Counted from the stretch's first letter, positions 53,036 to 61,912 are shown. The stretch is DNA of 64,000 nucleotides from JBMOOG01 sp049324535 (GCA_049324535.1 JBMOOG010000021.1:1-64000), one strand, 5' to 3'. Notes: a model not told the origin generated them from the letters alone. Program-made: numbers and translations.

Positions 53036-53826
53036 CCCCGGTCGAGGTGATCCGGGGCGAGGGGCCCGTCGTTCTGGCCATGCCGCACGGCGGGACCTGG
53101 CTTCCACCCGGGGTGCATGACGCCCTGAACGACAACGGTCGGCGTCTTGCGGACACCGACTGGCACATCGCGCGGCTTTACGAGGGGCTCCTGCCGGGCG
53201 CGACCCTGGTCCGGGCAACCGTCCATCGCTACGCGATCGACGCCAACCGCGACCCGACCGGCGCGTCGCTCTACCCCGGCCAGAACACCACCGGCCTGAT
53301 CCCCCTGACCGATTTCGACGGGCATCCCATCTGGGCGCAGCCGCCGGGTCCGGCGGACGCCGCCGCTCGCCTTGCGGCCTTTCACGCGCCCTATCACGCA
53401 GCCCTCACCGCCGAGATGGAGCGGGTGCGCAATGCGTGGGGCGTTGCCGTTCTTTACGATTGTCACTCAATCCGGTCCGAAATTCCGTTCCTTTTCCCCG
53501 GAAAATTGCCGGATTTCAACATAGGCACCAATGGCGGGCTGACCTGCGATCCGCGCATCGCCGATGCGGCCGAGACGATCGGCCGGGCCGCCGGCACCAC
53601 CGTCGTCAACGGCCGGTTCCGCGGGGGATGGACCACGCGCCATTACGGTCGCCCGAGGGACGGCTGGCACGCGATCCAGATGGAGCTCGCGCAGTCCACC
53701 TACCTCGCGACCGAGGAGCCGCCCTTCGCCTGGGACGAGACCCGCGCCGCCCGCCTGCGTCCGGTGTTGTCCGCACTCCTGACCCGGATCGAAGAGATCG
53801 CCCTTTCGATGGGAGCCCACGCATGA
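53032..53826 (+). CDS. hutG: N-formylglutamate deformylase
   Basis: A 264-residue enzyme of the HutG/FGase type hydrolysing N-formylglutamate to glutamate and formate. Conserved parts: VVLAMPHGGTWLPP, DTDWHIARLY, VHRYAIDANRDP, VLYDCHSIRSEIP and LPDFNIGTNGG. Codon use is typical except in positions about 53446-53533, an AT-rich patch using TCA, ATT, AAA, TTG and ATA over this catalytic core. It overlaps hutH and hutU by 4 bp each. Confidence 0.93.
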   Translation: MTPVEVIRGEGPVVLAMPHGGTWLPPGVHDALNDNGRRLADTDWHIARLYEGLLPGATLVRATVHRYAIDANRDPTGASLYPGQNTTGLIPLTDFDGHPIWAQPPGPADAAARLAAFHAPYHAALTAEMERVRNAWGVAVLYDCHSIRSEIPFLFPGKLPDFNIGTNGGLTCDPRIADAAETIGRAAGTTVVNGRFRGGWTTRHYGRPRDGWHAIQMELAQSTYLATEEPPFAWDETRAARLRPVLSALLTRIEEIALSMGAHA

Positions 53827-55508
53827 CCGACCCCCGCCACAACACCCGCGACGTCTACCCGCCCACCGGACCCGAGATCACCGCCAGGAGCTGGCAGACC
53901 GAGGCCGCGATACGGATGCTGATGAACAACCTGCACCCGGACGTGGCCGAGAACCCGCACGAGCTGGTGGTCTATGGCGGCATCGGCCGCGCCGCGCGCA
54001 CCTGGGCCGACTTCGACCGGATCGTGGCCACCCTGAAGGATCTCGGCGCGGACGAGACGCTGGTGGTCCAGTCGGGACGGCCGGTCGCGGTGGTGCGCAC
54101 CCACCGGGACGCGCCGCGCGTGCTGATCGCCAACTCGAACCTGGTGCCGCACTGGGCGAACTGGGACCATTTCAACGCGCTCGATCGCAAGGGGCTGATG
54201 ATGTACGGCCAGATGACCGCCGGGTCCTGGATCTACATCGGCACCCAGGGCATCGTGCAGGGCACCTACGAGACCTTCGCCGAGGCGGGCCGCCAGCACT
54301 ACGGCGGCGACCTGAAGGGACGCTGGATCCTGACCGGGGGACTTGGCGGGATGGGCGGCGCGCAACCGCTGGCCGCGGTCATGGCCGGAGCCTCGTGCCT
54401 TGCCGTGGAATGCGACGAGACGCGGATCGATTTCCGGCTTCGTACCAGATACCTGGACGCCAAGGCTCACACTCTGGATGAAGCGCTGGTCATGATCCGC
54501 GACTGGTGCGCCAGGGGCGAGGCGAAGTCCGTCGGCCTGATCGGCAACGCCGCCGAGGTCTTTCCGGAACTGCTGCGCCGGATGCAGGCGGGCGGTCCAC
54601 GCCCCGACATCGTGACCGACCAGACCTCGGCCCACGATCCGCTGCACGGCTACTGCCCGGCGGGCTGGTCGGTCGCCGAATGGCGGGCGCGGCAGGAGAG
54701 CGACCCGAAGGCGGTCGAGACCGCGGCCCGCGCCTCGATGCGCGCCCATGTCGAGGCGATGGTCGGGTTCTGGAACGCCGGGGTTCCGACGCTCGACTAC
54801 GGCAACAACATCCGCCAGGTCGCCAAGGACGAAGGGCTCGACAACGCCTTCGCCTTTCCGGGCTTTGTCCCCGCCTACATCCGGCCCCTCTTCTGCAAGG
54901 GGATCGGCCCCTTCCGCTGGTGCGCGCTGTCGGGCGATCCCGAGGACATCTACAGGACCGACGCGGCGATGAAGCGGCTCTTCCCGGAAAACGCCCATCT
55001 GCATCGCTGGCTGGACATGGCGCGCGACCGCATCGCCTTTCAGGGACTGCCGGCACGCATCTGCTGGATCGGGCTTGGCGATCGGCACCGCGCGGGGCTG
55101 ATGTTCAACGAGATGGTGGCCTCGGGCGAGCTGAAGGCCCCGATCGTCATCGGGCGCGACCATCTGGACAGCGGCTCGGTCGCCTCCCCCAACCGCGAGA
55201 CCGAGGCGATGAAGGACGGCTCCGACGCGGTGAGCGACTGGCCGCTCCTAAACGCGCTCGTCAACACCGCCTCGGGCGCCACCTGGGTGTCGATCCACCA
55301 CGGCGGCGGTGTCGGCATGGGCTTCAGCCAGCACGCGGGCGTCGTGATCGTCGCCGACGGCACGCCCGAAGCCGCGGCCCGGCTGGAACGTGTGCTTTGG
55401 AACGATCCGGCCTCGGGCGTCTGGCGCCACGCCGACGCGGGCTATGAGACCGCCATCCAGTGCGCGCGCGAACACGGGCTGCGGCTGCCGGCGATCCTCG
55501 GCGCCTGA
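53823..55508 (+). CDS. hutU: Urocanate hydratase
   Basis: A 561-residue NAD+-dependent urocanase. Blocks NLHPDVAENPHELVVYGGIG, ILTGGLGGMGGAQPLA (NAD-binding), DQTSAHDPLHGYCPAGW with the catalytic-site Cys, and HHGGGVGMGFSQHAG are conserved. It is last of the hutI-hutH-hutG-hutU operon, starting in a 4-bp overlap (ATGA). Confidence 0.97.
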   Translation: MTDPRHNTRDVYPPTGPEITARSWQTEAAIRMLMNNLHPDVAENPHELVVYGGIGRAARTWADFDRIVATLKDLGADETLVVQSGRPVAVVRTHRDAPRVLIANSNLVPHWANWDHFNALDRKGLMMYGQMTAGSWIYIGTQGIVQGTYETFAEAGRQHYGGDLKGRWILTGGLGGMGGAQPLAAVMAGASCLAVECDETRIDFRLRTRYLDAKAHTLDEALVMIRDWCARGEAKSVGLIGNAAEVFPELLRRMQAGGPRPDIVTDQTSAHDPLHGYCPAGWSVAEWRARQESDPKAVETAARASMRAHVEAMVGFWNAGVPTLDYGNNIRQVAKDEGLDNAFAFPGFVPAYIRPLFCKGIGPFRWCALSGDPEDIYRTDAAMKRLFPENAHLHRWLDMARDRIAFQGLPARICWIGLGDRHRAGLMFNEMVASGELKAPIVIGRDHLDSGSVASPNRETEAMKDGSDAVSDWPLLNALVNTASGATWVSIHHGGGVGMGFSQHAGVVIVADGTPEAAARLERVLWNDPASGVWRHADAGYETAIQCAREHGLRLPAILGA

Positions 55509-55602
55509 CCCGCGTCCGGCTGCGGGGCGGCGGCACAGCGATGGCCGGGGCGCCGGTGACGACGGGGCGCGCTCGGCTCGGCGCCGCGCCCGCCGGTGCG
55601 GG

Positions 55603-56256
55603 TCAGATGGTGCCCCTCGGCCTCGTGCCATAGCCGCAGAGCCAGCCCTTCCCGCGGTCGGGCAGGGTCTTGACGCTCACCGGATCGAACCCCGTCTCGG
55701 TCAGCAGTCCCGCAAGTTCGGTCGCCGACCAGACCCGGAAGCCCATCCGGTCTCCGACATTCTCGGGCGCGGGCGAATCCGGCGTCGGCCGGCTGATGTC
55801 CATCACCATCGCCACCCGGCAGCCCGGTTTCAGAACCCGCAGGATCTCCCGCATGCCGCGCAGCGGGTCGGGCCAGAAATACAGGGTCTCGACGCCGCAG
55901 ACCATGTCGAAGCTGGCATCGGCGAAGGGCAGGCTTGCCACATCTCCGAGCAGGACGTCGATCGAGCCGGTCCGTATGCCCAGCGCATTGCGCTGGCGCG
56001 CCTGTCGCACCATGTCCCGTGAGTAGTCGATCCCCGTCACATGGCCGCGCGGCAGACGCATCGACAGATCCCTCAGCGTCATCCCGCCCCCGCAGCCCAC
56101 GTCGAGGACTCGGTCGGCAGGGTCGAGAGTCAGGTCGGCCAGCATCCATTCGACCAGCGGCCGGTGCTCCCGCGCCATGAGGTGCCCGAGCACGCGTCCC
56201 GCCAGCCCGGTCGGCTTCCGGATCTGGCGCCCGATCAGATGATCCAGTCTTTCCAT
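55603..56256 (-). CDS. Class I SAM-dependent methyltransferase
   Basis: A 217-residue methyltransferase with motif I DRVLDVGCGGGMTLRDLS, motif II VTGIDYSRDMVRQAR and motif III-like region GDVASLPFADASFDMVCG. No substrate-specific feature is visible. ATG 56256 follows GGGGGAT closely and is preferred to a TTG 12 nt upstream. Convergent with hutU, 94 bp away. Confidence 0.8.
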   Translation of the reverse strand: MERLDHLIGRQIRKPTGLAGRVLGHLMAREHRPLVEWMLADLTLDPADRVLDVGCGGGMTLRDLSMRLPRGHVTGIDYSRDMVRQARQRNALGIRTGSIDVLLGDVASLPFADASFDMVCGVETLYFWPDPLRGMREILRVLKPGCRVAMVMDISRPTPDSPAPENVGDRMGFRVWSATELAGLLTETGFDPVSVKTLPDRGKGWLCGYGTRPRGTI

Positions 56257-56624
56257 GGTATCCCCCAAGACAACGGCCGGCCCGGGGGTTGCCCGAGGGT
56301 CAGCAGAGGACAGGGATCGTCAAGACCTGCACCCGAACGGTCGGGGAAATGGGAAACCGGCGGGCAACGCACAGGGCCCGAGGTTCCACACACGCATCTA
56401 CAGCTTCGAAGAGGTTCAGGCAGACACACCCATCCGCACCACACCCTGCGGGAGCCCTTGACTCGCGCACGGTCGAACCTTGCGCCTGCGCGCCGGGACC
56501 GGCAATGCCGCGCGCCTAAACCCGGGTTGCGGATTGTTCCGCATGGACCGTGCGTTGATGTCCCGGCGGAGATTTCGGGGCGGTGCCAGAGTGCCCCGGC
56601 CGGGGCGTCACGCGGGCCGGGGCG
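56257..56624. other. 368-bp gap between methyltransferase and epmA; direct repeat at its right end
   Basis: No supported gene. The middle (about 56390-56470) is slightly lower in GC. Near epmA, GGCCGGGGCGTCAC occurs twice (56598-56611 and 56615-56628), the second copy including the epmA stop codon; GCCCCGGCCGGGGC (56593-56606) is a perfect 14-bp palindrome that could fold as a terminator for epmA. Nothing else recognised. Confidence 0.5.
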
Positions 56625-57680
56625 TCACTCCGGCACCGGCGCCCACATCACCGCGTCGATCCGCGGTGCGCCAGTGGCCAGCATCACCAGCCGGTCGAAG
56701 CCCAGCGCGATGCCGCTTGCGGGTGGCATGACCGCCAGCGCGGCGAGGAAATCCTCGTCGAGCGGGTAGCGTTCGCCGTGGACGCGGGCCTTCTCGTTCA
56801 TCTCGGCGACGAACCGGCGCCGCTGCTCCTCCGGGTCGGTGAGTTCCCCGAAGCCGTTGGCGAGTTCCACCCCGCAGGCGTAGGCCTCGAACCGCTCGGC
56901 CACACGCGGGTCGTCCGCGCAGCGCCGGGCGAGCGCGGCCTCGGCGGCGGGATAGCGGTCGAGGATGGTGATCCGGCCAAGCCCGAGATGCGGCTCGACC
57001 TTTTCGACCAGAACCTTGCTCAGCATGTCCGACCAGGTGTCGTCCACCGCCCGCCGCAGCCCGGCCCGGTCGAGCTGCGCGCCCAGCCGGGCGGCGTCGG
57101 GCGTGCCGTCCGGCGCGATCGTGTCCAGAAGATCGATCCCGGCGTGACGCAGGAAGGCCTCGGCAACGCTCAGCCGCTCGGGCGGGGCGAAAGGGTCGCA
57201 GGTCCGGTCGCGGAACCGCAGCAGGGTGGTGCCAGCCGCCTCGGCGGCGAGGCGCGCCATGGTCGTGCAGTCGTCCATCAGCACGGCATAGTCCTCGCCG
57301 GCGCGGTACCATTCCAGCATGGTGAACTCGGGGCTGTGCAGCGTGCCGCGTTCGCGGTTGCGCCAGACATGCGCGAAGGCATGGATGCGCGTCTCGCCGG
57401 CCGCCAGAAGCTTCTTCATCGCGAACTCGGGCGAGGTGTGCAGGTAGAGCGGCCGCCGCGTCCCGTCATGGCCGATCGCCTCCGTGGCGAAGGCGTGCAG
57501 ATGCGCCTCGTTGCCGGGGCTTGTGGCCAGCGCCGCCGGGTCCACCTCGGTGAAGTCCTGCGCGGCCAGCCAGGACCGGATCGCGGCCTGGATCCGGTTG
57601 CGCGCCATCAGCGCCGGCCGACGGTCGGCGTGGCGGGACGGGGCCCACCAGGGGGCGTTCGGGGTCGAGTTCGGTGTCAT
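56625..57680 (-). CDS. epmA: EF-P lysine lysyltransferase EpmA (PoxA)
   Basis: A 351-residue class II lysyl-tRNA synthetase-like enzyme without the N-terminal anticodon-binding domain, which attaches beta-lysine to EF-P. Class II motifs: motif 2 FAHVWRNRERGTLHSPEFTMLEWYRA and motif 3 GIALGFDRLVMLATGAPRID. It sits head-to-head with efp, its substrate, 99 bp apart. epmB, the lysine aminomutase, is not in this window. ATG 57680 gives MTPNSTPNAPWW. Confidence 0.93.
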   Translation of the reverse strand: MTPNSTPNAPWWAPSRHADRRPALMARNRIQAAIRSWLAAQDFTEVDPAALATSPGNEAHLHAFATEAIGHDGTRRPLYLHTSPEFAMKKLLAAGETRIHAFAHVWRNRERGTLHSPEFTMLEWYRAGEDYAVLMDDCTTMARLAAEAAGTTLLRFRDRTCDPFAPPERLSVAEAFLRHAGIDLLDTIAPDGTPDAARLGAQLDRAGLRRAVDDTWSDMLSKVLVEKVEPHLGLGRITILDRYPAAEAALARRCADDPRVAERFEAYACGVELANGFGELTDPEEQRRRFVAEMNEKARVHGERYPLDEDFLAALAVMPPASGIALGFDRLVMLATGAPRIDAVMWAPVPE

Positions 57681-57779
57681 GGCGGCTTTCGTCTGGAAAT
57701 CCGCGCCCGGATGCGCTAGGCGCAGGCGCAATCGCGGCGGGCTTAGCCCGCGGCACCCCCGTCACGCAAGGATCCATCC

Positions 57780-58346
57780 GTGAAAGTCATCGCTTCCAGC
57801 CTTCGCAAGGGCAACGTCGTGGAGATGGACGGCAAGCTCTATGTCGTCCTCAAGGCCGAGAACTTCCACCCCGGCAAGGGCACGCCCACGACCTCGGTCG
57901 ACATGCGCCGCATCTCGGACGGGGTGAAGGTGGCCGAACGCTGGCGCACGACCGAGATGGTCGAGAAGGCGACGGTGGACGAGCGCGAATACGACTTCCT
58001 CTACGAGGACGGCGAAGGCTTTCACTTCATGGAGCCGAACACCTACGAGCAGGTGACCGCGCCGGCCGACATGGTGGGCGACGACAAGGTGTTCCTGACC
58101 GAAGGCATGAAGGTCTATCTGCAGACCTTCGACGGCGTGCCGATCGCGATGGAACTGCCGCAGAAGGTCACGGTCGAGATCGCCGAGACCGAGCCGGTGG
58201 TGAAGGGTCAGACCGCCTCCTCGTCCTACAAGCCCGCCACCTGCACCAACGGGCTGCGGGTGATGGTGCCGCCGCACATCGGTGCGGGCACGCGGATCGT
58301 GGTGAACACCGCAGACCTGTCCTACGTCGAGCGCGCCAAGGACTGA
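57780..58346 (+). CDS. efp: Translation elongation factor P
   Basis: A 188-residue EF-P rescuing ribosomes stalled at polyproline. Lys33 in FHPGKGTPTTS corresponds to the Lys modified by EpmA in E. coli. Three OB-like domains are complete. Start is GTG 57780, with AAGGA about 7 nt upstream. A small hairpin GCGGGC-TTA-GCCCGC (57737-57751) lies in the leader. Confidence 0.96.
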   Translation: MKVIASSLRKGNVVEMDGKLYVVLKAENFHPGKGTPTTSVDMRRISDGVKVAERWRTTEMVEKATVDEREYDFLYEDGEGFHFMEPNTYEQVTAPADMVGDDKVFLTEGMKVYLQTFDGVPIAMELPQKVTVEIAETEPVVKGQTASSSYKPATCTNGLRVMVPPHIGAGTRIVVNTADLSYVERAKD

Positions 58347-58469
58347 GCCGCCCGAGCGCCGGGCCGGCCGCCGGCCCGCCGGCCCGCCGGCGGCTTTGCA
58401 AGCCGATTCGCCCGTGCTAACCTGCGGCAAACACGGCCGGAACGGCCGGGCAGGGGCAGGCATACGGGC

Positions 58470-59531
58470 ATGGCGGCGGACGGCGGCGCGGGCTATTTCG
58501 GCATCTTCGTGATTGCGTGGGGGCAGACCGAGATCGACGGGATCAGCCCCGCGCGGCCCGGCGATCTTGCGGTCGGCACGCACTGGTGCTGGCGCGGGGC
58601 GCCGGTCCGGGTCGATGGCCCGCCGGGTGTGCTCCGGCTGCGCGACGCCGCGGCCGAGGCCGAGCGCCGACAGCGGGCCGCGCGGGTCGTCCGCAAGCTT
58701 CTGGGCGAGGCGCTGCCCCCGCCGCGCGATCTCCGGCCCGGCGACGCGGACACCGGCGCCGAGCGCGGCTTCGAGGTCTCGGACGGGCGACGCACCTACG
58801 CCCTGACCATCGTCGGAAGCGGGGCCGAGACGCTGCTTGTGGCCTCCGGGACCCTGCCGCCCCGCGACACCGATCTGTGGGTTCTGTCGGTGTCGGGGGA
58901 GAATCCGCCCCGGCCCGAAGACGGGGGCGACGGCGTCATCTGCTTCGTGCCCGGCACCCGGATCGCGACCGCCGACGGGCCGCGCCCGATCGAGACGATC
59001 CGTCCGGGCGACCGCATCCTGACCCGGGACGACGGGCCGCAGGAGGTGCTCTGGACCGGATCCCGGCGGCTGACCGGGGCGCGGATGCACGCCTTGCCGG
59101 GCCTGCGGCCGGTGCGGATCCGGTCGGGCGTCATGGGCGAAGGCCAGCCCGATGGCGATCTGGTCGTCTCGCCGCACCATCGCCTTCTGGTGCGCGGTCC
59201 CCGGGCGCGGCTTCTCTTCGGCGAGCCCGAGATCCTGGTTGCCGCGGCGGATCTGGTTGACGGCCACGGCATCCGCGTCGAGACCGGTCTGCGCGAGGTG
59301 CGCTACATCCACCTTCTGACCGAGCGGCACCAGGTGGTCTGGGCGAACGGCGTCGAGACCGAGACCTTCCTGCCCGCCGATGCCGATCTCGGCCGGCTCG
59401 AGGCCGGGGCGCGGGCCGCGCTTCTCGAGCTTCTGCCCGGGCTCGACCGCGATCCGGCCGCCTACGGGCCGGCGGCGCGGCGCTGCCTCAGTGCACCCGA
59501 GACGGCGATCCTGCGTCACGCCCTGGCCTGA
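58470..59531 (+). CDS. Hint-domain protein
   Basis: A 353-residue protein. The C-terminal half (about 158-310) is a Hint (Hedgehog/intein) fold: it opens ICFVPGTRIATADGPRPIETIRPGDRILT, with Cys at the autoprocessing position, continues SPHHRLLVRG, and the loop ERHQVVWANGVETETF. The N-terminal 150 residues are unrecognised, with no signal peptide. Such proteins are frequent in Rhodobacterales. Self-cleavage is possible but not shown. Confidence 0.8.
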   Translation: MAADGGAGYFGIFVIAWGQTEIDGISPARPGDLAVGTHWCWRGAPVRVDGPPGVLRLRDAAAEAERRQRAARVVRKLLGEALPPPRDLRPGDADTGAERGFEVSDGRRTYALTIVGSGAETLLVASGTLPPRDTDLWVLSVSGENPPRPEDGGDGVICFVPGTRIATADGPRPIETIRPGDRILTRDDGPQEVLWTGSRRLTGARMHALPGLRPVRIRSGVMGEGQPDGDLVVSPHHRLLVRGPRARLLFGEPEILVAAADLVDGHGIRVETGLREVRYIHLLTERHQVVWANGVETETFLPADADLGRLEAGARAALLELLPGLDRDPAAYGPAARRCLSAPETAILRHALA

Positions 59532-59576
59532 CCGCGCCGCCGGGTCAGGCCCTTGACCATGCCATTGAACAGGCCA

Positions 59577-59604
59577 TTGACTCGGGGGCCGCGGTCTGTA
59601 TAAG
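59577..59604 (+). promoter_or_regulatory. Sigma-70-type promoter of rpsD
   Basis: TTGACT (59577-59582) and TATAAG (59599-59604) with 16-bp spacing, among the best consensus matches in the window. A leader of about 130 nt follows before the rpsD GTG. Confidence 0.7.
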
Positions 59605-59706
59605 CCGCCCGTCCGGGTCGCAGGATCCGCGTCGTCGTTGGTGTTGGTGGACCCCGCAAGGGGATTCCTGTCGGGCCGCAAGGCCAGAGGACAACGCCCT
59701 TCATCC

Positions 59707-59720
59707 GGGCCTTCGGGCCC
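59707..59720 (+). promoter_or_regulatory. UUCG-capped hairpin before rpsD
   Basis: GGGCC (59707-59711), TTCG loop, GGCCC (59716-59720), placed about 7 nt before the Shine-Dalgarno GAAGGAG. Together with the CCCCGCAAGGGG stem around 59652, the leader has structure that could allow S4 autoregulation or RNA protection; unproven. Confidence 0.4.
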
Positions 59721-59740
59721 CTCAGAGAAGGAGATCAGAG

Positions 59741-60361
59741 GTGACCAAACGCACTTCTGCCAAGTACAAGATCGACCGCCGCATGGGCGAGAACATCTGG
59801 GGCCGCGCGAAATCGCCGGTCAACAAGCGTGAATACGGGCCCGGCCAGCACGGCCAGCGCCGCAAGAACAAGCTGTCGGACTTCGGCACGCAGCTGCGCG
59901 CCAAGCAGAAGCTCAAGGGCTACTACGGCGACCTGACCGAAAAGCAGTTCCGCAAGATCTACGGCGAGGCCGAGCGCGTGAAGGGCGACACCGGCGAGAA
60001 CCTGATCGGCCTGCTGGAGCGCCGCCTGGATGCGGTGGTCTACCGCGCCAAGTTCGTGCCGACCATCTTTGCCGCCCGCCAGTTCGTGAACCACGGCCAC
60101 GTGACGGTGAACGGGAGCCGCGTCAACATCGCGTCCTACCGCGTCAAGGAAGGCGACGTGATCGCCGTGCGCGACAAGTCGCGCCAGCTTGCGATCGTGC
60201 TCGAGTCCGTCGGCCTGACCGAACGCGACGTTCCGGACTACATCGAGGCGGACCATTCGAAGATGACGGCGACCTTCGTGCGCCAGCCGGCGCTGGGCGA
60301 CGTGCCCTACGCCGTGCAGATGGAACCGCACCTCGTCGTCGAATACTACGCGAAGAACTGA
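59741..60361 (+). CDS. rpsD: 30S ribosomal protein S4
   Basis: A 206-residue S4, a primary 16S rRNA binder. It starts GTG 59741 with a strong GAAGGAGAT upstream. KYKIDRRMGENIWGR and the S4 RNA-binding domain RRLDAVVYRAKFVPTIFAARQFVNHGHVTVNG are intact. It stands outside the main ribosomal operons, as usual in alphaproteobacteria. Confidence 0.97.
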   Translation: MTKRTSAKYKIDRRMGENIWGRAKSPVNKREYGPGQHGQRRKNKLSDFGTQLRAKQKLKGYYGDLTEKQFRKIYGEAERVKGDTGENLIGLLERRLDAVVYRAKFVPTIFAARQFVNHGHVTVNGSRVNIASYRVKEGDVIAVRDKSRQLAIVLESVGLTERDVPDYIEADHSKMTATFVRQPALGDVPYAVQMEPHLVVEYYAKN

Positions 60362-60385
60362 TCCTTCGCGGCTGCCAGACGCAAC

Positions 60386-60415
60386 AAGGCCGCGGTTCTC
60401 CCGCGGCCTTTTTTC
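60386..60415 (+). terminator. Rho-independent terminator after rpsD
   Basis: AAGGCCGCGG (60386-60395), loop TTCTC, CCGCGGCCTT (60401-60410): a perfect ten-pair stem running into TTTTTTC. Confidence 0.93.
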
Positions 60416-60432
60416 TTACCCGGGTGACGATC

Positions 60433-61854
60433 ATGACCGACCATCCCTGCCACGGCCGCATCGACGGCCCGATCGTGATGATCGGCTTCGGCTCGATCGG
60501 GCGCGGCACGCTGCCGCTGATCGAGCGCCACTTCGAATTCGATGCCCGGCGCCTCGTGGTGATCGAGCCCTCGTCCGAGGCCCGCACCTTCCTCAGCCAG
60601 CGCGGCTACCGCCATGAGGCGATCGCGCTGACCCGCGAGAACCACCGGGAGGTCCTGGGACGGCTTCTGGAGCCGGGCCGGGGCTTCTGCGTGAACCTGT
60701 CGGTCGATGTGTCGTCGCGCGACGTGATGCGGTTCTGCCGCGACCTGTCCGTGCCCTACATCGACACGGTGGTCGAGCCCTGGGCGGGGTTCTACTTCGA
60801 CGAGGACCGGCCCAACGCCCGGCGCACGAACTACGCGCTACGCGAGTCGATCCGTGCCGACAAGGCGGCACGCCCCGGCGGAAGCACCGCGATCAGCTGC
60901 TGCGGCGCCAATCCCGGCATGGTGTCCTGGCTGCTGAAGGAGGCGCTCCTGCGGCTGGCCTCCGACGTCGGGCGGCCGGCCTCGGTGCCCGCGGACCGCG
61001 AGGGCTGGGCGCGGCTCATGCGCGATCTGGGCGTGAAGGGCGTCCACATCGCCGAGCGCGACACGCAGCGGTCATCCCTGCCCAAGCGCATCGGCACCTT
61101 CGTCAACACCTGGTCGGTGGACGGGTTCGTCTCCGAAGGGCTGCAACCCGCCGAACTCGGCTGGGGGACGCACGAACGCTGGTTCCCCGAGAACGGCCAT
61201 CGCCACGAATCGGGCTCGAGGGCCGCGATCTGGCTCGACCGGCCGGGCGCGATCACCCGTGTGCATTCCTGGTGCCCGACCGCCGGGCCGCAGTACGGCT
61301 TTCTCATCACCCACAACGAGGCGATCTCGATCGCGGACTACTACACGCTGGGCGATCCGGCCGCGCCGGACTACCGGCCGACGTGCCATTACGCCTACCA
61401 CCCCTGCGATGACGCCATCCTGAGCCTGCACGAGACCTTCGGCGCGGGGCGGGTGCAGGAGCGCAGCCACATCCTGACCGAGCACGAGATCACCGAGGGC
61501 GAGGACGATCTGGGCGTGCTGGTCTTCGGGCACGCGCGCAACGCGCTCTGGTACGGCTCGCGGCTGTCGATCGACGAGGCGCGCGCACGCGCGCCCTTCC
61601 AGAACGCGACCGGGCTTCAGGTGTCGTCGGCGGTGCTCGCCGGGATGGTCTGGGCGCTGGAAAACCCCGGGGCCGGGATCGTCGAGGCCGACGAGATGGA
61701 CCACGTGCGCTGTCTCGAGATCCAGCGGCCCTATCTGGGGCGGATCGAGGCCCATTACACCGACTGGACGCCGATTGCGCACCGCTGGCCGCAGTTCGAC
61801 GAGGACATCGACGAGACCGATCCCTGGCAGTTCCGCAACGTGCTGGCGAGCTGA
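60433..61854 (+). CDS. hss: Homospermidine synthase
   Basis: A 473-residue NAD+-dependent enzyme joining two putrescines to make sym-homospermidine. The saccharopine-dehydrogenase-like start is IVMIGFGSIGRGTLPLI. Other conserved parts: NLSVDVSSRDVMRFC, DTVVEPWAGFYFD, CCGANPGMVSWLLKEAL. ATG 60433 follows GGGTGA at 5 nt. Only 17 nt separate it from the rpsD terminator, so its promoter is probably inside or it depends on read-through. Confidence 0.92.
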   Translation: MTDHPCHGRIDGPIVMIGFGSIGRGTLPLIERHFEFDARRLVVIEPSSEARTFLSQRGYRHEAIALTRENHREVLGRLLEPGRGFCVNLSVDVSSRDVMRFCRDLSVPYIDTVVEPWAGFYFDEDRPNARRTNYALRESIRADKAARPGGSTAISCCGANPGMVSWLLKEALLRLASDVGRPASVPADREGWARLMRDLGVKGVHIAERDTQRSSLPKRIGTFVNTWSVDGFVSEGLQPAELGWGTHERWFPENGHRHESGSRAAIWLDRPGAITRVHSWCPTAGPQYGFLITHNEAISIADYYTLGDPAAPDYRPTCHYAYHPCDDAILSLHETFGAGRVQERSHILTEHEITEGEDDLGVLVFGHARNALWYGSRLSIDEARARAPFQNATGLQVSSAVLAGMVWALENPGAGIVEADEMDHVRCLEIQRPYLGRIEAHYTDWTPIAHRWPQFDEDIDETDPWQFRNVLAS

Positions 61855-61866
61855 CGGTCGAGCGCG

Positions 61867-61912
61867 CCGGGGGCTGCCGGCCCCCGGACCCCCGGGGATA
61901 TTTGAACCAGTG
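61867..61912 (+). repeat. Dispersed GC-rich hairpin repeat after hss (copy 2), possible terminator
   Basis: CCGGGGGC (61867-61874), loop TGCCG, GCCCCCGG (61880-61887), then ACCCCCGGGGATATTTGA and CCAGTGTGAA. It shares layout and much sequence with copy 1 after gltX (43437-43480). Confidence 0.7.

Noticed and set aside
55509..55526. CCCGC/GCGGG stem after hutU as a terminator
   Set aside because: Only five pairs, an eight-base loop and no U-run; too weak to call.
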